Assembly (NCBI GenBank): GCA_050084985.1
Contig: JBITNC010000001.1
Location: 9,610,001 to 9,674,000, forward strand
Direction of reading: 5' to 3'
DNA length: 64,000 nt
Source: Nageia nagi
Taxonomy: Eukaryota; Pinophyta
The notes below the pieces were generated by a model. It worked only from the letters and a program-made list of their open reading frames with translations, searched no databases and was not told the DNA's origin. Every line of letters starts with the position of its first letter. Position 1 is the first letter of the stretch. Made by a program: the position numbers and the translations under genes. Positions 11,700 to 24,478 of this stretch are shown here, one piece after another.

Positions 11700-12740
11700 T
11701 CTTTGTAACCTCGTTATTGTTCTTCTCCTTTATGCTAATGATGTCTTGTTAGCTAGACATTATAATGATATCATAAAAGAATTAAATATCCTTCAAACAT
11801 TTTGCAATATATCTAAATTAACAATTAATTTTAATAAAACCATAATTATGATCATTAAATTTAAAAAATACCTCACCCTCCAATCCTCTTTAATAATCAA
11901 CCCTTGAAGATGGATTACTCTTTCAAATACTTAAGTATTAACATAAATTATAAATTAAATTGGAACTTAAGTGTTGAAGAAATAATCTCTGTTGGGTGGA
12001 AACTCTTCTATGGCTTGGAAAATAATGTAAAAATGTAGGACTTTAGAACTAGGATAAAAAGAAAACTCTTTTCTTATGCTTTGTAGCCCTGATATTACTT
12101 TATGGTTGTGAAGTCTAAGGTAGAAGTATTTCCTAAAAAACATGGAATAAAATTAAGCAAATTAAAACATAAATTAGCCTTTATAATTTCAATATTAATA
12201 ATAACATACCTTATCTTATACTTACCATAGAAGTTGGGTTAGTTTATATTGAATGTGAAACATTAAAAACGATATATATTATACAATTATAAGCTTTCAA
12301 AGTTGGATCACCTTATATATTGTAATCATCCAACAAACTTGCCCAACTCATTAATACCTTAAAAGAGATTGGCCAAAAGACTTTGACAAATAGCTCAATT
12401 TTTAGGGCTTACACAACAACATAAGCTCTTATGATGGAGACAAATTATTGCAAATAAAGTAATTCAAAAATTTTGGAATGATGATAAGATCAAAGATAGA
12501 AAATATTTTACTATAAAAATATCATTAATTCAAAACTTCAACATTTTTCGTATCCACATAAAATAATTAATTTCAAAAAGAAACTTGTGATTGCCAAATT
12601 AAGAATTAATTCACATGAACTTTATAATGAAAATGGTAAATTTTCAATACCAAAAACACTTCAAAATAGAAGAATTTGTAAATTGTGTAACCTAAATGCT
12701 ATAATTGTAAGACACCTCTCAATGCAATTATATATTATAC
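11700..12740 (+). pseudogene. LINE (non-LTR retrotransposon) reverse transcriptase fragment
   Basis: Conceptual translation across several frames gives LLLYANDVLLA at about 11726, which corresponds to the YADD box of LINE reverse transcriptase with the first D changed to N. It is followed by KLTINFNKT, FKYLSININ and KLNWNLSVEE, and later LLYGCEV (about 12100) as in the thumb region. Past this, 12150-12740 keeps LINE-like C-terminal phrases such as KLVIAKLRINSHEL, followed by a cysteine pair CKLCN. Many stops and frame changes make this an old, 5'-truncated remnant. Confidence 0.65.
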
Positions 12741-13050
12741 TCTAATTAATCTTAAAAATAAATTATTGGAATATAATTTCTTACTTATCATATGTTCATT
12801 AAATATTAATTTTTTTAAGCTTATTCCCTTTTAATTGAGTAGAGACTTTTCAAAACTATTGGCTAAGCTTGGGTCTCATAGATTGCTTTCCATGGTAGGT
12901 GAACCATCATTTTCAATCGACAGAATGTATAGATCATCCTTCTTGTATAAAGTATTATCGTGGATTTTGATAACACATCTATTCTTTCAAAGTTCCTTAC
13001 AAAACACGTTCCAACGAGGTTATCAAAATGCAAGTTCCTTTAATAACCTT
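12741..13050. other. No recognised gene; short open frame of unknown nature
   Basis: An open frame on the plus strand at 12835-13125 (96 codons) matches nothing I know and runs into the tandem duplication. I treat it as chance or as remnant sequence. Confidence 0.4.
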
Positions 13051-13394
13051 GATAGGGCAATACATGGCAAAAATATCATGCTAGATCCAATATATAAAAC
13101 TAGGAAGCTAGAATTTCAAATCTAATATACACTTATCTCTAATATGAAAAGCAACCCTATGGTTTATAGGAACTCCCTCTTAGAGAATACTAAAAACTAG
13201 TTCATTACAAACATCACATAATGATAGGGCAATACGTGGCAAAAATATCATGCTAGATCCAATATATAAAACTAGGAAGCTAGAATTTCAAATCTAATAT
13301 ACACTTATCTCTAATATGAAAAGCAATCCTATGGTTTATAGGAACTCCCTCTTAGAGAATATCGAAAACTAGTTCATTACAAACATCACATAAT
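13051..13394. repeat. Tandem duplication, 2 x 172 bp
   Basis: 13051-13222 and 13223-13394 are nearly identical head to tail. Both start gatagggcaatac and end cacataat, and they differ at only a few positions (for example acatgg/acgtgg, caaccc/caatcc). This looks like a recent local duplication with no coding content. Confidence 0.95.
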
Positions 13395-13680
13395 GAAATT
13401 CACCTACACATATCAGCTTGCACATTCATCAAAAGGTTGAGGAAGGACTGGAATTGTGGAGTGTAACCATAATCAATACTTTTCAATAAAAAAATAGTAA
13501 ATATAGAAAATGTTGTCATTTGCTTGAATAAGACCACCTTGCATGCTTCCCATGATGTCTCATGGATTTTGAAGCATTTTACATCTCATTTGTAAGAATA
13601 TTTCAATCGGTAATTGAACATCTAATTAAAGATACATCTTTCCACACTCTGTAAACCTTCAAATGTTTACATAACTAACT

Positions 13681-14160
13681 TTGATATTATCTCTTATATA
13701 TATCAAAAAACATCGAAAGATATTATTCCCGAATAATTTAAAAACTATTTCTCAAAATTTATATTATCAATAATATATAGATTGTAAACTACTTCAATGT
13801 TGATAATATAATAATTTAGAAACTAGCGTTTAAAGCAAATGTATATAAAAAATTTAAAACAGCGAAGTATAAATTTAAAACAACTAATGCGTGTAAATAT
13901 ACTTATTTAAAATATCGAATGCATTATATAATATAAAAAGTAACAATTTAATTACATATTTAAAACAACAAATGTATTGTATAATATGAATAGTAACAAT
14001 TTAATATAATTATGGTTATGTCGACATATTATTAAATTTATATTTAAAATAATTAATAGAGTCGGCTATTGATGACGGATATACAACAGAGCGACATTTT
14101 GGCTCCCCATGCCCCCATTCCCTTGGTTGCCATTGTAGAAATGCCTCTCGATGTAATTAA
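13681..14160. repeat. Dispersed repeat, copy B
   Basis: A second copy of the unit at 9513-10052, in the same orientation, ending about 115 bp from the stop codon of the transporter gene. Shared internal phrases include atggttatgtcgacata and the terminal ggttgccattgtagaaatgcctctcgatgtaatta. The flanks carry similar 9-mers (ataactaac on the left, aaaactaat on the right) that might be a decayed target duplication. Confidence 0.75.
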
Positions 14161-14274
14161 AACTAATCCTACCAAGGAAACCTAGATTAGGAAGTAGGCA
14201 TTTGAAAAACTCCTTATTTCAACTTTTAATAAGAAAACATTTTAAGATGAACTCAAGTGGACAATGAATATGCA

Positions 14275-16785
14275 TCAAGACAATTTCGCTTTACCAAAGA
14301 ATACTCCTGCAAAAAGACCTGCATAATAACACAAAATGCTCTCAGATAAGAGAGTTCAACCATAATCTGCTATGGACCACCAACTAAAGAAAAAACATTG
14401 CCCACTTATGAAAAACTGACTGCCAAAATCTAATGGAAGAAGGGATCCAGAAAAAGTTGTGAATTACCAAAAAGAATGCTTAGAAAATTTGGAAGGCTCA
14501 TCGGAACTTTGAATAGCAAGATCCCGGCAAGTGATAAAGGAATCTTATTCAAGGATCCCACCAAACTACAAATACGTGACATAACAATTAGTTCTGGAAC
14601 ATAAAAACAATTCAATTAAATTATATATTTTGCATCCATCTCAAGAGTCCAAGTGAAGAGTTGACAAAGCTTATAAGATTCCAAATCTAGATTTTCAATG
14701 AGCTTTAACAATAAATTTAAGAATATTACACCAAAAGCAGCTAATTTCAGTGATAAATAAGCACTGAAGTCAAACCAAAGGCTCACCTATATGTTGTAGG
14801 GCCTGTTTGATGCAGAAACCACAATGATGTAAAGCTGATGGAAAGACCCAACAATCCACTTAAGGTAGCTACTACCCAAAACATTGGTATCCTGAGTATG
14901 GGACTGCATTCCCATTGAAAACAACATTTTCAAATGAAACCTATGTATTAGAAACATTTGTTCCATTACTATTGTTGAAAGTGGAGAAGGTTTCTCATAT
15001 TTTGAAATGTAACATAAGGAAACAAGCAAACATTACTGGATATTTTCAATGTTAGGACATTTAAATTGAATGAAAAACATATACGTCAAATTCTATTGAA
15101 GAGCAATACAATACACTTTGGAAAGATTAAATATGATTTCACATTTTAAAGAGACTTATTTCTCTAGTTGCACAGCAAAGAATAGAAGTCTTACGAAGTA
15201 TATAGATATTGCCATTCATTGAAAACTATGATCAGTATTAATCCCAAAGGTAATGAAAGAAAATTGTTTAGTAACACCATCGAAAACTCATTCAAATTCC
15301 CAGAGTTCGTTTGTTGCTTTGCTTTATCCATAACTCTACGCAGCGTTAGCTGCAAATCAGAAAAAGGATGACATTATTAGTTTTGACATTTACAACATCA
15401 CTCAAAAGGAAACTTAAAAGCCATGCCAATTGGAAAAAATCCTGTACAATATTTGGCTCTTGTTATTCATTCTTTAACTATCTTAATAAAGGACAGGAAA
15501 CAAAGTGTTCATACGGTAATAACAGTACTCAATTGCCATAAAACTTTTGATAAAAGAAACCCTTAAATAAAGTGTCAACAAGTTTTGCAAACTCCAATTC
15601 CTGCACCATTTCAAGCGCTAATTTAATACTTGCAGCAATTTGGATTGAAGATTCCTTTGCTTACTAGAAATGGATACTAATACATAGAATCAAAATGCAT
15701 GCACTACAAACAGTAATTTGCCAGTGATTCTTGAAACATAACCATACCGAATAAGATGCTGTGAAAAAGCAATTTGTAATTTGCCAAGCATACCCCACAG
15801 CATGAAATGAGAGATCTGTAATTCCTCCACTAATTGCAGACACAACCTGCAGAAAACTACAAATTACTTGGAAAACTTACTCTCTGGAAAATATGTTTTC
15901 CGAAAACCATCATCATTAGGACAACATACCATTAAAATAAGAGCAACCCAGATTTTACAATTCTGATGCTTCTTGAAAAGATAAATCTCTCCCACAGCTG
16001 TTATAATGTTTGTTACATTCTTCAAAATTGTCACCATTGCAATATTTATATATTTTAAACTGCAAAAATGTGCACAAACTATTAACAAAGATTGCAAAAA
16101 CAATAGATAAGAAGACTTGAACAATTAATATATTTTATAGAAATAAGTTGTTTACAAATTAATTAAGTTGCAGGTTCTTTAATAAGTACTGTATGAAATC
16201 TACATCCTAATTGCTATTAATATCAATATATCAACCACAAGTTTGTTTAACATACATTGTCTTCAACATCATATACATAAGACAATTCCACAGTTGATGA
16301 CAATAAGACATTCCTAACTTTACGTCCCATCATCTTTATTGCATTACCTGAAAATACCTGTAATAAGCATCCCCACAAAGATGACGTTAACAGGAAACCA
16401 TACTTGGATAAGCTTCCAATTGAATGGCTCAGTTGAAATAACCCCCAACAAAGATAATGTATATACAATTACCACACACACAAGGTTCTGCAATTAATGG
16501 ACAATTAATTAGGGGAAATGGTACAATTTTGAATAACATTTACCAAAGTACATATTTTCATAAGTCATCCATATAATTCAAGTTGTTTACCTGGTAAAAT
16601 GTTAGAGATATTCCTGCATTAAAATCAAATCCTGAGAGAACAACTTTGTTAAGCAATATCATACTGCAAGAGGACAAACAATATGACAATCCAGATATAA
16701 GAGCCTGATTGCGCATTTTAATAAACCCATGTTCCCGAACGGCCTTCTCAACATCTTTCTCCACTTCACCATTTTCTTCATCCAT
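14275..16785 (-). CDS. GONST1: GONST1-type Golgi nucleotide-sugar transporter, eight exons
   Basis: Coding exons on the minus strand: 16785-16591, 16487-16348, 16059-15930, 15846-15748, 15349-15195, 14903-14787, 14565-14468, 14318-14275. All introns are GT-AG and the phases join into 978 nt, 325 codons plus TGA, close to the length of plant GONST1. These proteins exchange GDP-sugars (GDP-mannose type) for GMP across the Golgi membrane to feed glycosylation. Seen in the sequence: a short acidic N-terminus (MDEENGEVEKDVEK), then about ten hydrophobic segments starting LISGLSYCLSSCSMILLNK. LKYINIAMVTILKNVTN is in exon 3, FSMVLLNN in exon 5, and GSLNK, the form of the GALNK nucleotide-binding motif, in exon 7. 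The C-terminus is short (GKAKLS). The start at 16785 gives an N-terminus of normal length. An acceptor at about 16822 suggests an upstream noncoding exon. No defect was found, so I expect it to be functional; GONST1 versus GONST2 is not resolved. Confidence 0.93.
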
Positions 16786-16822
16786 TTCGTCATGCAATGT
16801 TGTTCTTGTTCCTGTGGGAATT

Positions 16823-19800
16823 CTGCATTTGCATAATTCATCAATTTCATAGTAGTTGGGTAAATATTTTAATTCTTTATAATTAAAAAGAAGAGAAACT
16901 AGCATTAAACAACTTCTCGTATCAGAAACTGGACGACTTTTATATGTGGTTATAAAAGAAATAATACAATATCTGAACAAAGAAATAGCATTTATGTTGC
17001 TGACCAAAACCAATCAAGAGAACTAACATGACCAATGTAGCATTTAAAGTAATGTTACATTTTTAAATTCTGGAATTTAAAACACATGGGTGCCACTTAG
17101 GTCTTATGGTAGAGGAAATAGAGTAAGATGTCCATAGCCTTCCAATTTCAGGGTTTTGTAAGAAAGAGTATAAAAACCAAGATTAATAAACAAAGCAGAA
17201 TGTAATCATAGAAGGAATACCAAACTTATAACCAATCACAATAAGAATTTTAAGTGACATGTACCATATGAAATTTTACAAGTATAGAGGACAAAGTTTT
17301 GTAGAACTCCGAGTTTAAATCTTTCTCCTCATATGTTCCTAAAAATACTAGCTTAACATTAAGCATGGAATTGTGCTGAAGATCTCAATTTAAGGTTTCA
17401 ACAAAATCAATTTTTTAAAACAATGTTTTTAAATCTAGCCACTTAGAAAATACATTGTAAAATCATTATTTAAACAAAATTATCTTTAAACAAAATTATC
17501 ATAGAGCATTCACTAATACTGCATAAACAGCTAATATTCTAACATAGACATTAAAAGGCCCTAATAAAATAGCCTTGTATTCTACTTAAAAGATTTTAAA
17601 TTTAATCAAGGATTATTGGGTAACTTGCATCGGAGTTTTCAATATTAGGAGTTTGGTTTTAAATGACAATGTGAAATAGTACCTATTGGTCCAGACCTTC
17701 TTGTAGTAGGACTATGTACAGATATGCTTATCCCCTCGCCTAATACAACTACATCATTTTTTATTCCATTTTGTATCCTACTTATGACCACTTTATTAAT
17801 GTCCTACATCAATGCCTTCAGCTAAGTCTGATGATATACGTAGAGACATACAACTAGTTTAGATATCTTAAATAAATATCTACAGAACACCAAGAGCTAT
17901 CATTGTCAAGGCATCTATCTTAAATATTTTTACATCTTACATAAAATATTATTAAATAAAAATATAACAAGAATTATAAATTAAATTGCAATAAATATCT
18001 CACACATTATTTATAAAAAAAAATAATAAATATTACAGAACAACAATTAAATATGAAACAATAATTAAACATAAGAAAAGAGTTGTGAATTAATTTTTTT
18101 AATGTTGGCTCATTTTTATTATTTTTTTAAACGTTTAATTGTTTATTTAAATGTTTTAATTGTTTCAATTATTTTTTAAATATAATCAAACTATTATAGT
18201 TCTAAATTTATTACAATTAATTTTTATATATTAAATTTATTAATCGGACAATTTTTATTTTTATTTTATTTTTTTTAAGTTTGACAACTGAACATTTGAG
18301 TCCTTGCTCTCCCCCTGGCTGCCATTGTAAAACGTCTTTCGGCATAATTAAATGCAAAGAATACACAAATTTGAAGGGCAGATTCCATGATACAATGAAC
18401 GATGAAACACATTAATACAGAAACAATGAAAACCATAAAAGAAATATGGTAGCTGAAGTTGAAAGTTTGAAATAAGGATAGATGTAAAAATTGCACCCAT
18501 ACACACATAAGAGTGCATTCAATTACATAAAATACAGACATTAAAAAATTAAGTAGATAAAACTTATCAAAAACCAGGTTTGCCCAGCTTTATTGTAGCA
18601 AAAAGGATAAATAATATCCCAAAAGTCAATCCCATTGAAGTTAACTTGCAAAAGTCATACATGTGGTGCACAGAGATTTCTAGAACTATAGAATGACTAA
18701 ATACAAGTGTGAGAATACACAAACATGATTTAGGCAAAAATACAGTGCCATTACTTAACAGTTACGTCTTCATAGAAATCAAAATGACCTCTACAAAACC
18801 ATAACCAGCCTTAGAAGGGATTGATTATGTGCTTGAACATTCAATCTGACGATTTGGATCAGCCCATATAAAAGTATCAAAGGAATGCTGAGATTTAGTA
18901 GCTTTAAAATGATGACCAAAAAGAAGAGTCTTTTAGGGATTATTTCTTCAATAACGTTTACCTATTTGTCAAACAAGAATAATTCTTACTTTAAGTTCAA
19001 TAAGACGAAAAACCAGATAAATGCTTGAATGACAAACATGTATAACATTTTGTATTTTTATATTATCCTAACTAGTAATCACTGGGCATACATAATTTAT
19101 ACATGCTTGAAATGGGTATCCTCTACCCTAATAGAGTACTAAAAACAGATTTTCCTCAACAAACATAAATTGCAGCGCTAGTATCATGCATCTCTTTTCA
19201 TTCCTTCTAATGTGTTGATCAGAGACATTACATACAAATAAATATTATCTTGCAGTAACCATAGATAATTTCACTGGAATATTAATTAATATCTAAGCAT
19301 TGAGGTCATTATTGACCTTAGCACTTGTTTGAGATGTTGGATGCTTCTTTAGAAGGCCACATTTGTTTTTTATCCGTTATTTCAGATAACTATTTCAACT
19401 AGATTATGATGTTCAATGATGTAAGCAATAAGTTAAGATCACATAACTTTATATGGGATTGGGTCTGATATGCATTACAAGTGATGTTTTTGAACACAGC
19501 TTAAACGAACTTGTTGGACTCTTTGTGTGGCACCTAGGAGGACCCTTCTGTAGAGTTCTAGTTCCAATGTCTTCACACTCCCACTCACTATGTGAAAACC
19601 TTTGTTAATCTCTTTGGGACACTTCAATGATCTAAACTCCTCACCGTTGTCATCCTAAATGTAAATCTCATCCAGGGAATAATCATCCCAAAGAAAAGAA
19701 GGATAAGAAAAGGCCAGATCTCATCTAGGGAATAATCATCCCCCAGCCTATATCTATTTGCGATTGATAGGTCACCATGACATCATTTCTAGAGGCAATG

Positions 19801-20700
19801 TTCCACAAAGTTTAAAGCATAACCATTGAGTGAAGATTTTAAACTGAATGCAGCACACTTATTTAAAAACAAACATAATTGATTTCCTGAGCAAAATAAT
19901 ACACCACAAACCAGAGTCCTTGTGTGAGAGATTTAAACCAACTGACCTTGAATTAGAAACCATGATTCCTTCGAATTCCCAATCAGCTACACTGTGCCAA
20001 ATTTTTCACGGTCGTACTTCAAAAACTAACTCTAACAAATTCACTCAGCAAGCCTATAAATCCTTCCGGATCCATTGACAAAATTGATGACAGCTGGACA
20101 CTGCACCAACCAAACCTGAATTGGGCATTCGCATAAGCACAAAAACTCCAATTGTAGAACCCTTCAATCTCACCCACTAACAACAACCTCGATGTCGCAT
20201 TTATCAAACAAAAACTTCGCAAAACTCCTGGTTATTTAGAACACTAACAGGTATTTGACATATTTTAAGGGGTGGGTATTTAATACAAGAAATACCCATT
20301 AATTCCAGTCGGTTGAAGCAACCTGTGCTTAAAGAAAGTAAACATCGCAAAGACAGACAGATTTCAAAACTACAACGATTAACGAATCAAAAAAATCAAA
20401 TTCAATAAATTACAACCAATCATGTGTTTAATAAAACAATATAATGACTTACATCCAAGACATAAGTTGGCCAGGGAATTAAAACCCTAAGGGGCAAAAT
20501 ATTTCTTGTAAGTTAAATTTAAGAAATTGGACTCTGCAACTAAGTGCCAGTTAAAAAATTCGGGCCGCTTGTTTTAAATACGGGATATCCGTAAAGTAAC
20601 GGACTTTATATTTTAAAATGGGGGGCGCTTTGTTTAAAAATACCTGTGGGCAAGCCATGACTTCGCACGTTCGTGGCAAAGTTGTCGAGGCCTATGAATC
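16823..20700 (-). other. Upstream region of the transporter gene: probable 5' UTR intron and promoter
   Basis: No further coding exon was found upstream of 16785. The sequence before the start has an acceptor-like TGCAG at about 16827-16823, so a noncoding first exon is likely. One candidate lies near 20500-20457 on the minus strand: it contains AGGGTTTTAATTCCCTGG and ends at a donor GAT|GTAAGT. A second donor-like site follows ATGGCTTGCCCACAG at about 20640. The interval also holds the end of dispersed repeat copy C. Which exon is used cannot be told from sequence alone. Confidence 0.35.
18285..18345. repeat. Dispersed repeat, end fragment, copy C
   Basis: The phrase ctggctgccattgtaaaacgtctttcggcataatta repeats the terminal 35-40 bp of copies A and B in the same orientation. 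The AT-rich sequence to its left (about 17940-18285) has a different body, so this may be a related subfamily. Confidence 0.5.
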
Positions 20701-21726
20701 TGGACTGGATTCAAATGCTTGCAAACTTCCCTCTGTCCATTTACTATTTATGATTTCCTCTTCGGGCTGGATTTTCTAGGGATTTGAATTTCCGTCAGCT
20801 GAAGGCAAATGGGATAATTTTGTATAATCTAGTAGGATGCTCCATTTTTTACCACATTGTGCAGGTCATATGTCTCAAAACTGAGTGCAACTAAACAAAA
20901 CCCAAATAAATTGAATACAAATAGAGACTACTATTTCAACTTTAAAGTAATTAGTTCATTATTATTTCAATTATCAATTGTCATATATGCATATTGATGA
21001 TACAAACAAATATTATATTATATATAAGAAAGTATTTATTTATTAAATAATTTATATTCATATTTCATTTAAATTTAGGAGTGAAATTATTGTTGTGAAG
21101 CATGAAGTAATATTGGAGTAATGAATTTTCATCCTTTCATTTATTTTTCCTTTTTGCTTCTATCTAGCTTTGTTGTGATCATCTTCACAAAGTACTTGCC
21201 ACCATGATAAATACTTGACATTCTTAGTGAAGTATCTTTTCACAATAAATGACCATGGACTTTGAACCACTATATATATATATATTAAAAGATTTATCTA
21301 TTTATATAAATCAAAAGGCAATAGATGAATCCCACCAAAAAAAAAAAAAAAAATTAACCAATCCATTACACAACAAACTTGCAACTTCGTTGAGGGGCTT
21401 TTAGGTGTTCATCCCAACATTATTTTAATTCGAAATTGGATAAAAATAAAATGGATTATCAAAGGAAGCATGGAAACTATAACTATACAAAACAGCGTCA
21501 CAATGTTCATCTTTGATCAAGAATAAGATAGGGATTATGTTCTAAGCATTGATCCCTAGTTATTTGGTAAATGTGGCTTATTCATAGAAAGATGGCAACC
21601 AAGTTTCAATCTAATGACTACACAAATCTTCTTAGCTCCAATTTGGGTCAACTTACCAAACCTTCAATTTGAATTCTAACATCATAAAATTATCTAAGGA
21701 ATGGCAAATTGAATAAGCACATTAAT
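20701..21726. other. No gene seen
   Basis: AT-rich intergenic sequence between the transporter upstream region and the gypsy element, with a TA run near 21270 and an A run near 21330. No coding domain was recognised. Confidence 0.5.
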
Positions 21727-21731
21727 AGAAG

Positions 21732-22573
21732 TGTTTACAAATAAAATTGAACGTGCAAATAAATAAACAAGCAAATATCTACAAACTCAATATTATCTGT
21801 ATTCAAGCTACGGATAGCGATTTATTCTAGATAATCATAAACAACATAACCAATTCAGAAGTGTACTTGTACTAACCAAGACTGTGATTTGTGTACTTAC
21901 CTCACGGAACGTACCTGACAACGGAAGATGTAGATATTGGCGATGTACTGATGATGAGCTACCTTTCCAAAAGCGTCGTGACCTGCAAGGATGCCAAAAG
22001 AGGACCGCGGGCGGTCCGTTTCAGTAGTATTAGAGCACCGGCGGTGTTCTTCCGTTCACAAAGGAGCGCCGACGGTGTTCTTCCGTTCACAAAGGAGCGC
22101 CGGCGGCCTTATCTTAATAGCTTTGACCTCTCGGTTAGGTCCAGATCTTCAGTATGGATATCTCAGATAGCAGTATAATATCAGAATCGATCGCAGATGT
22201 CAGGAGAGCTCGCGTAAGGAAGCACACAAACCACAGCCTTGTAGGCGGTACCAAGAGATACCTTAAGGGGTAGCCACTTACAAGACCATACGCGGGATCA
22301 TGTTATCCTTGTTGTTGTGGACTTACTATTAGATCCCTTATTTATATAGATAATAGATAATATCGCCCATAGGTCGGCGTGCATCTACATAAATAAGGTT
22401 AATTCACAATATTTAAGATAAACACATCAATAAACAAGATAACCCATGCAATATTCATATTCAAACCAAACATTGATATTATCACTTTAATACATTCAAA
22501 GCATACATTTAAGTCAAGCATATTTCATTGATTTATTGATTTAAAAGCATAAATTCATTTTTATGTGTTAACA
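21732..22573 (-). mobile_element. Gypsy element 1, 3' LTR (842 bp)
   Basis: Bounded by TG...CA, with a TATA box on the minus strand at 22348-22339 (TATATAAATA). Relative to the other LTR it holds an extra copy of a 31-bp segment (ggtgttcttccgttcacaaa, 22043-22104 region), a tandem duplication. The palindromic phrase ggaccgcgggcggtcc is at 22002-22017. Confidence 0.95.
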
Positions 22574-22588
22574 GATGCCCCACTTTGG
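22574..22588 (-). other. Polypurine tract of gypsy element 1
   Basis: The minus strand reads CTCCAAAGTGGGGCATC directly before the TG of the 3' LTR. The second gypsy element has a similar tract, AAAAAGGGGCAAAA, at 53694-53707. Confidence 0.65.
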
Positions 22589-22829
22589 AGGTGAAATCGA
22601 AAGAAACATGAGGTGAGTTGAGATTTTGCATTCAAAGTAAAAACACAACATCATAGCAAACAATTTTGATAAGCAATGATAAACACTAGCCATTTAAACA
22701 ACATCATGATAAAGCTTATAGGTTGAGGAAACTCCCTTTTGATATTACCTTGGGCATGCTTGCCCCTTGTGTTTTGCCGTAGAAGGTGATAGCCTGATAT
22801 ATCTGATAAGCTGAAAATCTCGCCGCAAT

Positions 22830-24010
22830 GCTAATGACCCAAGACAACACACTGGACAACCCACATGACAATGACAGGATAGACAACTTGACCACACATG
22901 CCGGCCGGACGACAACTTGACAAGACCACATCACAAGACGAAACATGACAACACGTGACAACACACACGACCAACTCACAAGACAAGACATGATAACACA
23001 CATGATCAACTCACAAGACAATACACGATAACACACATAATCAACTCACAAGACAATACATGATAACACACATGATCAACTCACAAGACAATACATGATA
23101 ACACACATAACAACACAAGATAACCATAACCACACACAGGGGAGAGCTAAGTTCCGCACAACTCGGCCTTCGCACCAAGAGGTGTACCGTAGTTGCATAC
23201 GAACCGAACTCCGCAAAACAATGATAAGCTGAAGGGGGAGAGCTAAGTTCCACACAACTGAGCCTTCGCACCAAGAGGTGTACTCCAGTTGCATAAGAAC
23301 CGAACTCCGCAAAACAATGATAAGCTGAAGGGGGAGAGCTAAGTTCCACACAACTCTTCGCACCAAGTTGCATAAGAACCGAACTCCGCAAAATAATGAT
23401 AAGCTGATATGTGAGAGCTAAATTCCACACAACTGAGCCTTCGCACCAGGAAGCATACTGCAGTTGCATAAGAACCGAACTCCGCAAAATAAGTGATAAA
23501 CTGATGGAGCTGGAACTCCACCAAGAAGCATGATAAGCTGAAGGGGGAGAGCTAAGTTCCACACAACTGAGCCTTCGCACTAAGAAGCATACTGCAGTTG
23601 CATAAGAACCGAACTCTGCAAAACAAGTGATAAACTGATGGAGCTGACACTCCACCAAGAAACATGATAAGCTGATAGCGGGAGCTGGAACTCCACTCAC
23701 AAGTATGATAATCTGACCACGGGAGCTGGAACTCCACTCATAGGCACATGATAAGCTGACTATGGGAGCTGTACTCCTCATGAGCACATGATAAGCTGAC
23801 TATGGGAGCTGTACTCCACTCACAAGCATGATAATCTGATCATGGGAGCTGACACTCCACTCACAAGCACATGATAAGCTGACTATGGGAGCTGGACTCC
23901 TCTCACAAGCATGATAGTCTGATCACGGGAGCTGGAACTCCAATCATAGACACATGATAAGCTGATTATGGGAGCTGGACTCCTCTCACAAGCATGATAA
24001 TCTGATCACT
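22830..24010. repeat. Subterminal tandem repeats of gypsy element 1 (three families)
   Basis: Three neighbouring arrays. About 22960-23110 holds a 36-bp unit (acacatgatcaactcacaag, acaatacatgataac). About 23133-23640 holds units of about 80-130 bp containing ggagagctaagttccacaca, cttcgcacca and ataagaaccgaactccgc. About 23640-24010 holds units of about 40-60 bp containing gggagctggaactccactc and catgataagctga. The phrase atgataagctga links the second and third families. The long open frames on the minus strand here follow from the repeats and are not likely to be genes. Confidence 0.9.
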
Positions 24011-24325
24011 CGAGTCTGCAAACATGAAACTCAAAGCAATATTCTCCTGGATATAACGTTGATCAAGCATCTACGATGCACTCATGATACTTAATAAACT
24101 GATTTTCTAGATAAAGGAACACAGGCGGTCCTTCCTTACTGACTTAGAATGCTGGCGGTCTTCACTAAGGCCGTGGGCGGTCCTTTTCTTGAAGATTCAT
24201 CAAAAACCATGAAAATCACGTCCCTACGAATCACCCCTGGATTCCAGATTGATGCCTAATTGCTGATCTACGTGCACCAAATGCTCAAATCAAAATTTAC
24301 CTTGAAGTGTGTGCCCTAACCTTTT

Positions 24326-24332
24326 TATAAAA
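24326..24332 (+). promoter_or_regulatory. TATA box of the antisense PMD gene in gypsy element 1
   Basis: TATAAAA within ctttttataaaagggg, about 150 bp upstream of the ATG at 24479, on the strand opposite to gag. It suggests the PMD gene has its own promoter inside the retrotransposon. Confidence 0.55.
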
Positions 24333-24478
24333 GGGGCCCCACCCTTCCTCATTTGTTCACCCTATCATTTTCATAGCTGAGAGCATCCTAGAGTTTGAGA
24401 GACTGATTCAGAGAGGTTTAGCTAGTGCTTTTGTCACTATCGCCAAATAATTCTTCCTGTATTGCTGTGCTGCACACT

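Noticed and set aside
14787-15029. 80-codon open frame on the minus strand
   Set aside because: It overlaps exon 6 of the transporter gene in the wrong frame.
16558-17013. A 151-codon single-exon reading of the transporter region
   Set aside because: Only the part from 16785 to 16591 is exon. The upstream codons are untranslated or intron sequence, and those after 16591 belong to the intron starting GTAAAC.
20019-20222. A first coding exon of the transporter (MDPEGFIGLLSEF)
   Set aside because: It ends in a stop after 17 codons, has no donor in phase with the next exon, and the start at 16785 already gives a normal N-terminus. At most it is untranslated leader.
21891-22178. Open frames within the LTRs of gypsy element 1 (also 28087-28335)
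   Set aside because: They lie inside the LTR on the strand opposite to the element, differ in length between the two copies because of the 31-bp duplication, and show no domain.
23041-23787. 248-codon open frame on the minus strand with repeated Cys/Ser-rich segments
   Set aside because: It arises from the subterminal tandem repeats of gypsy element 1; the repeat unit keeps several frames open at once, and overlapping frames show the same pattern.
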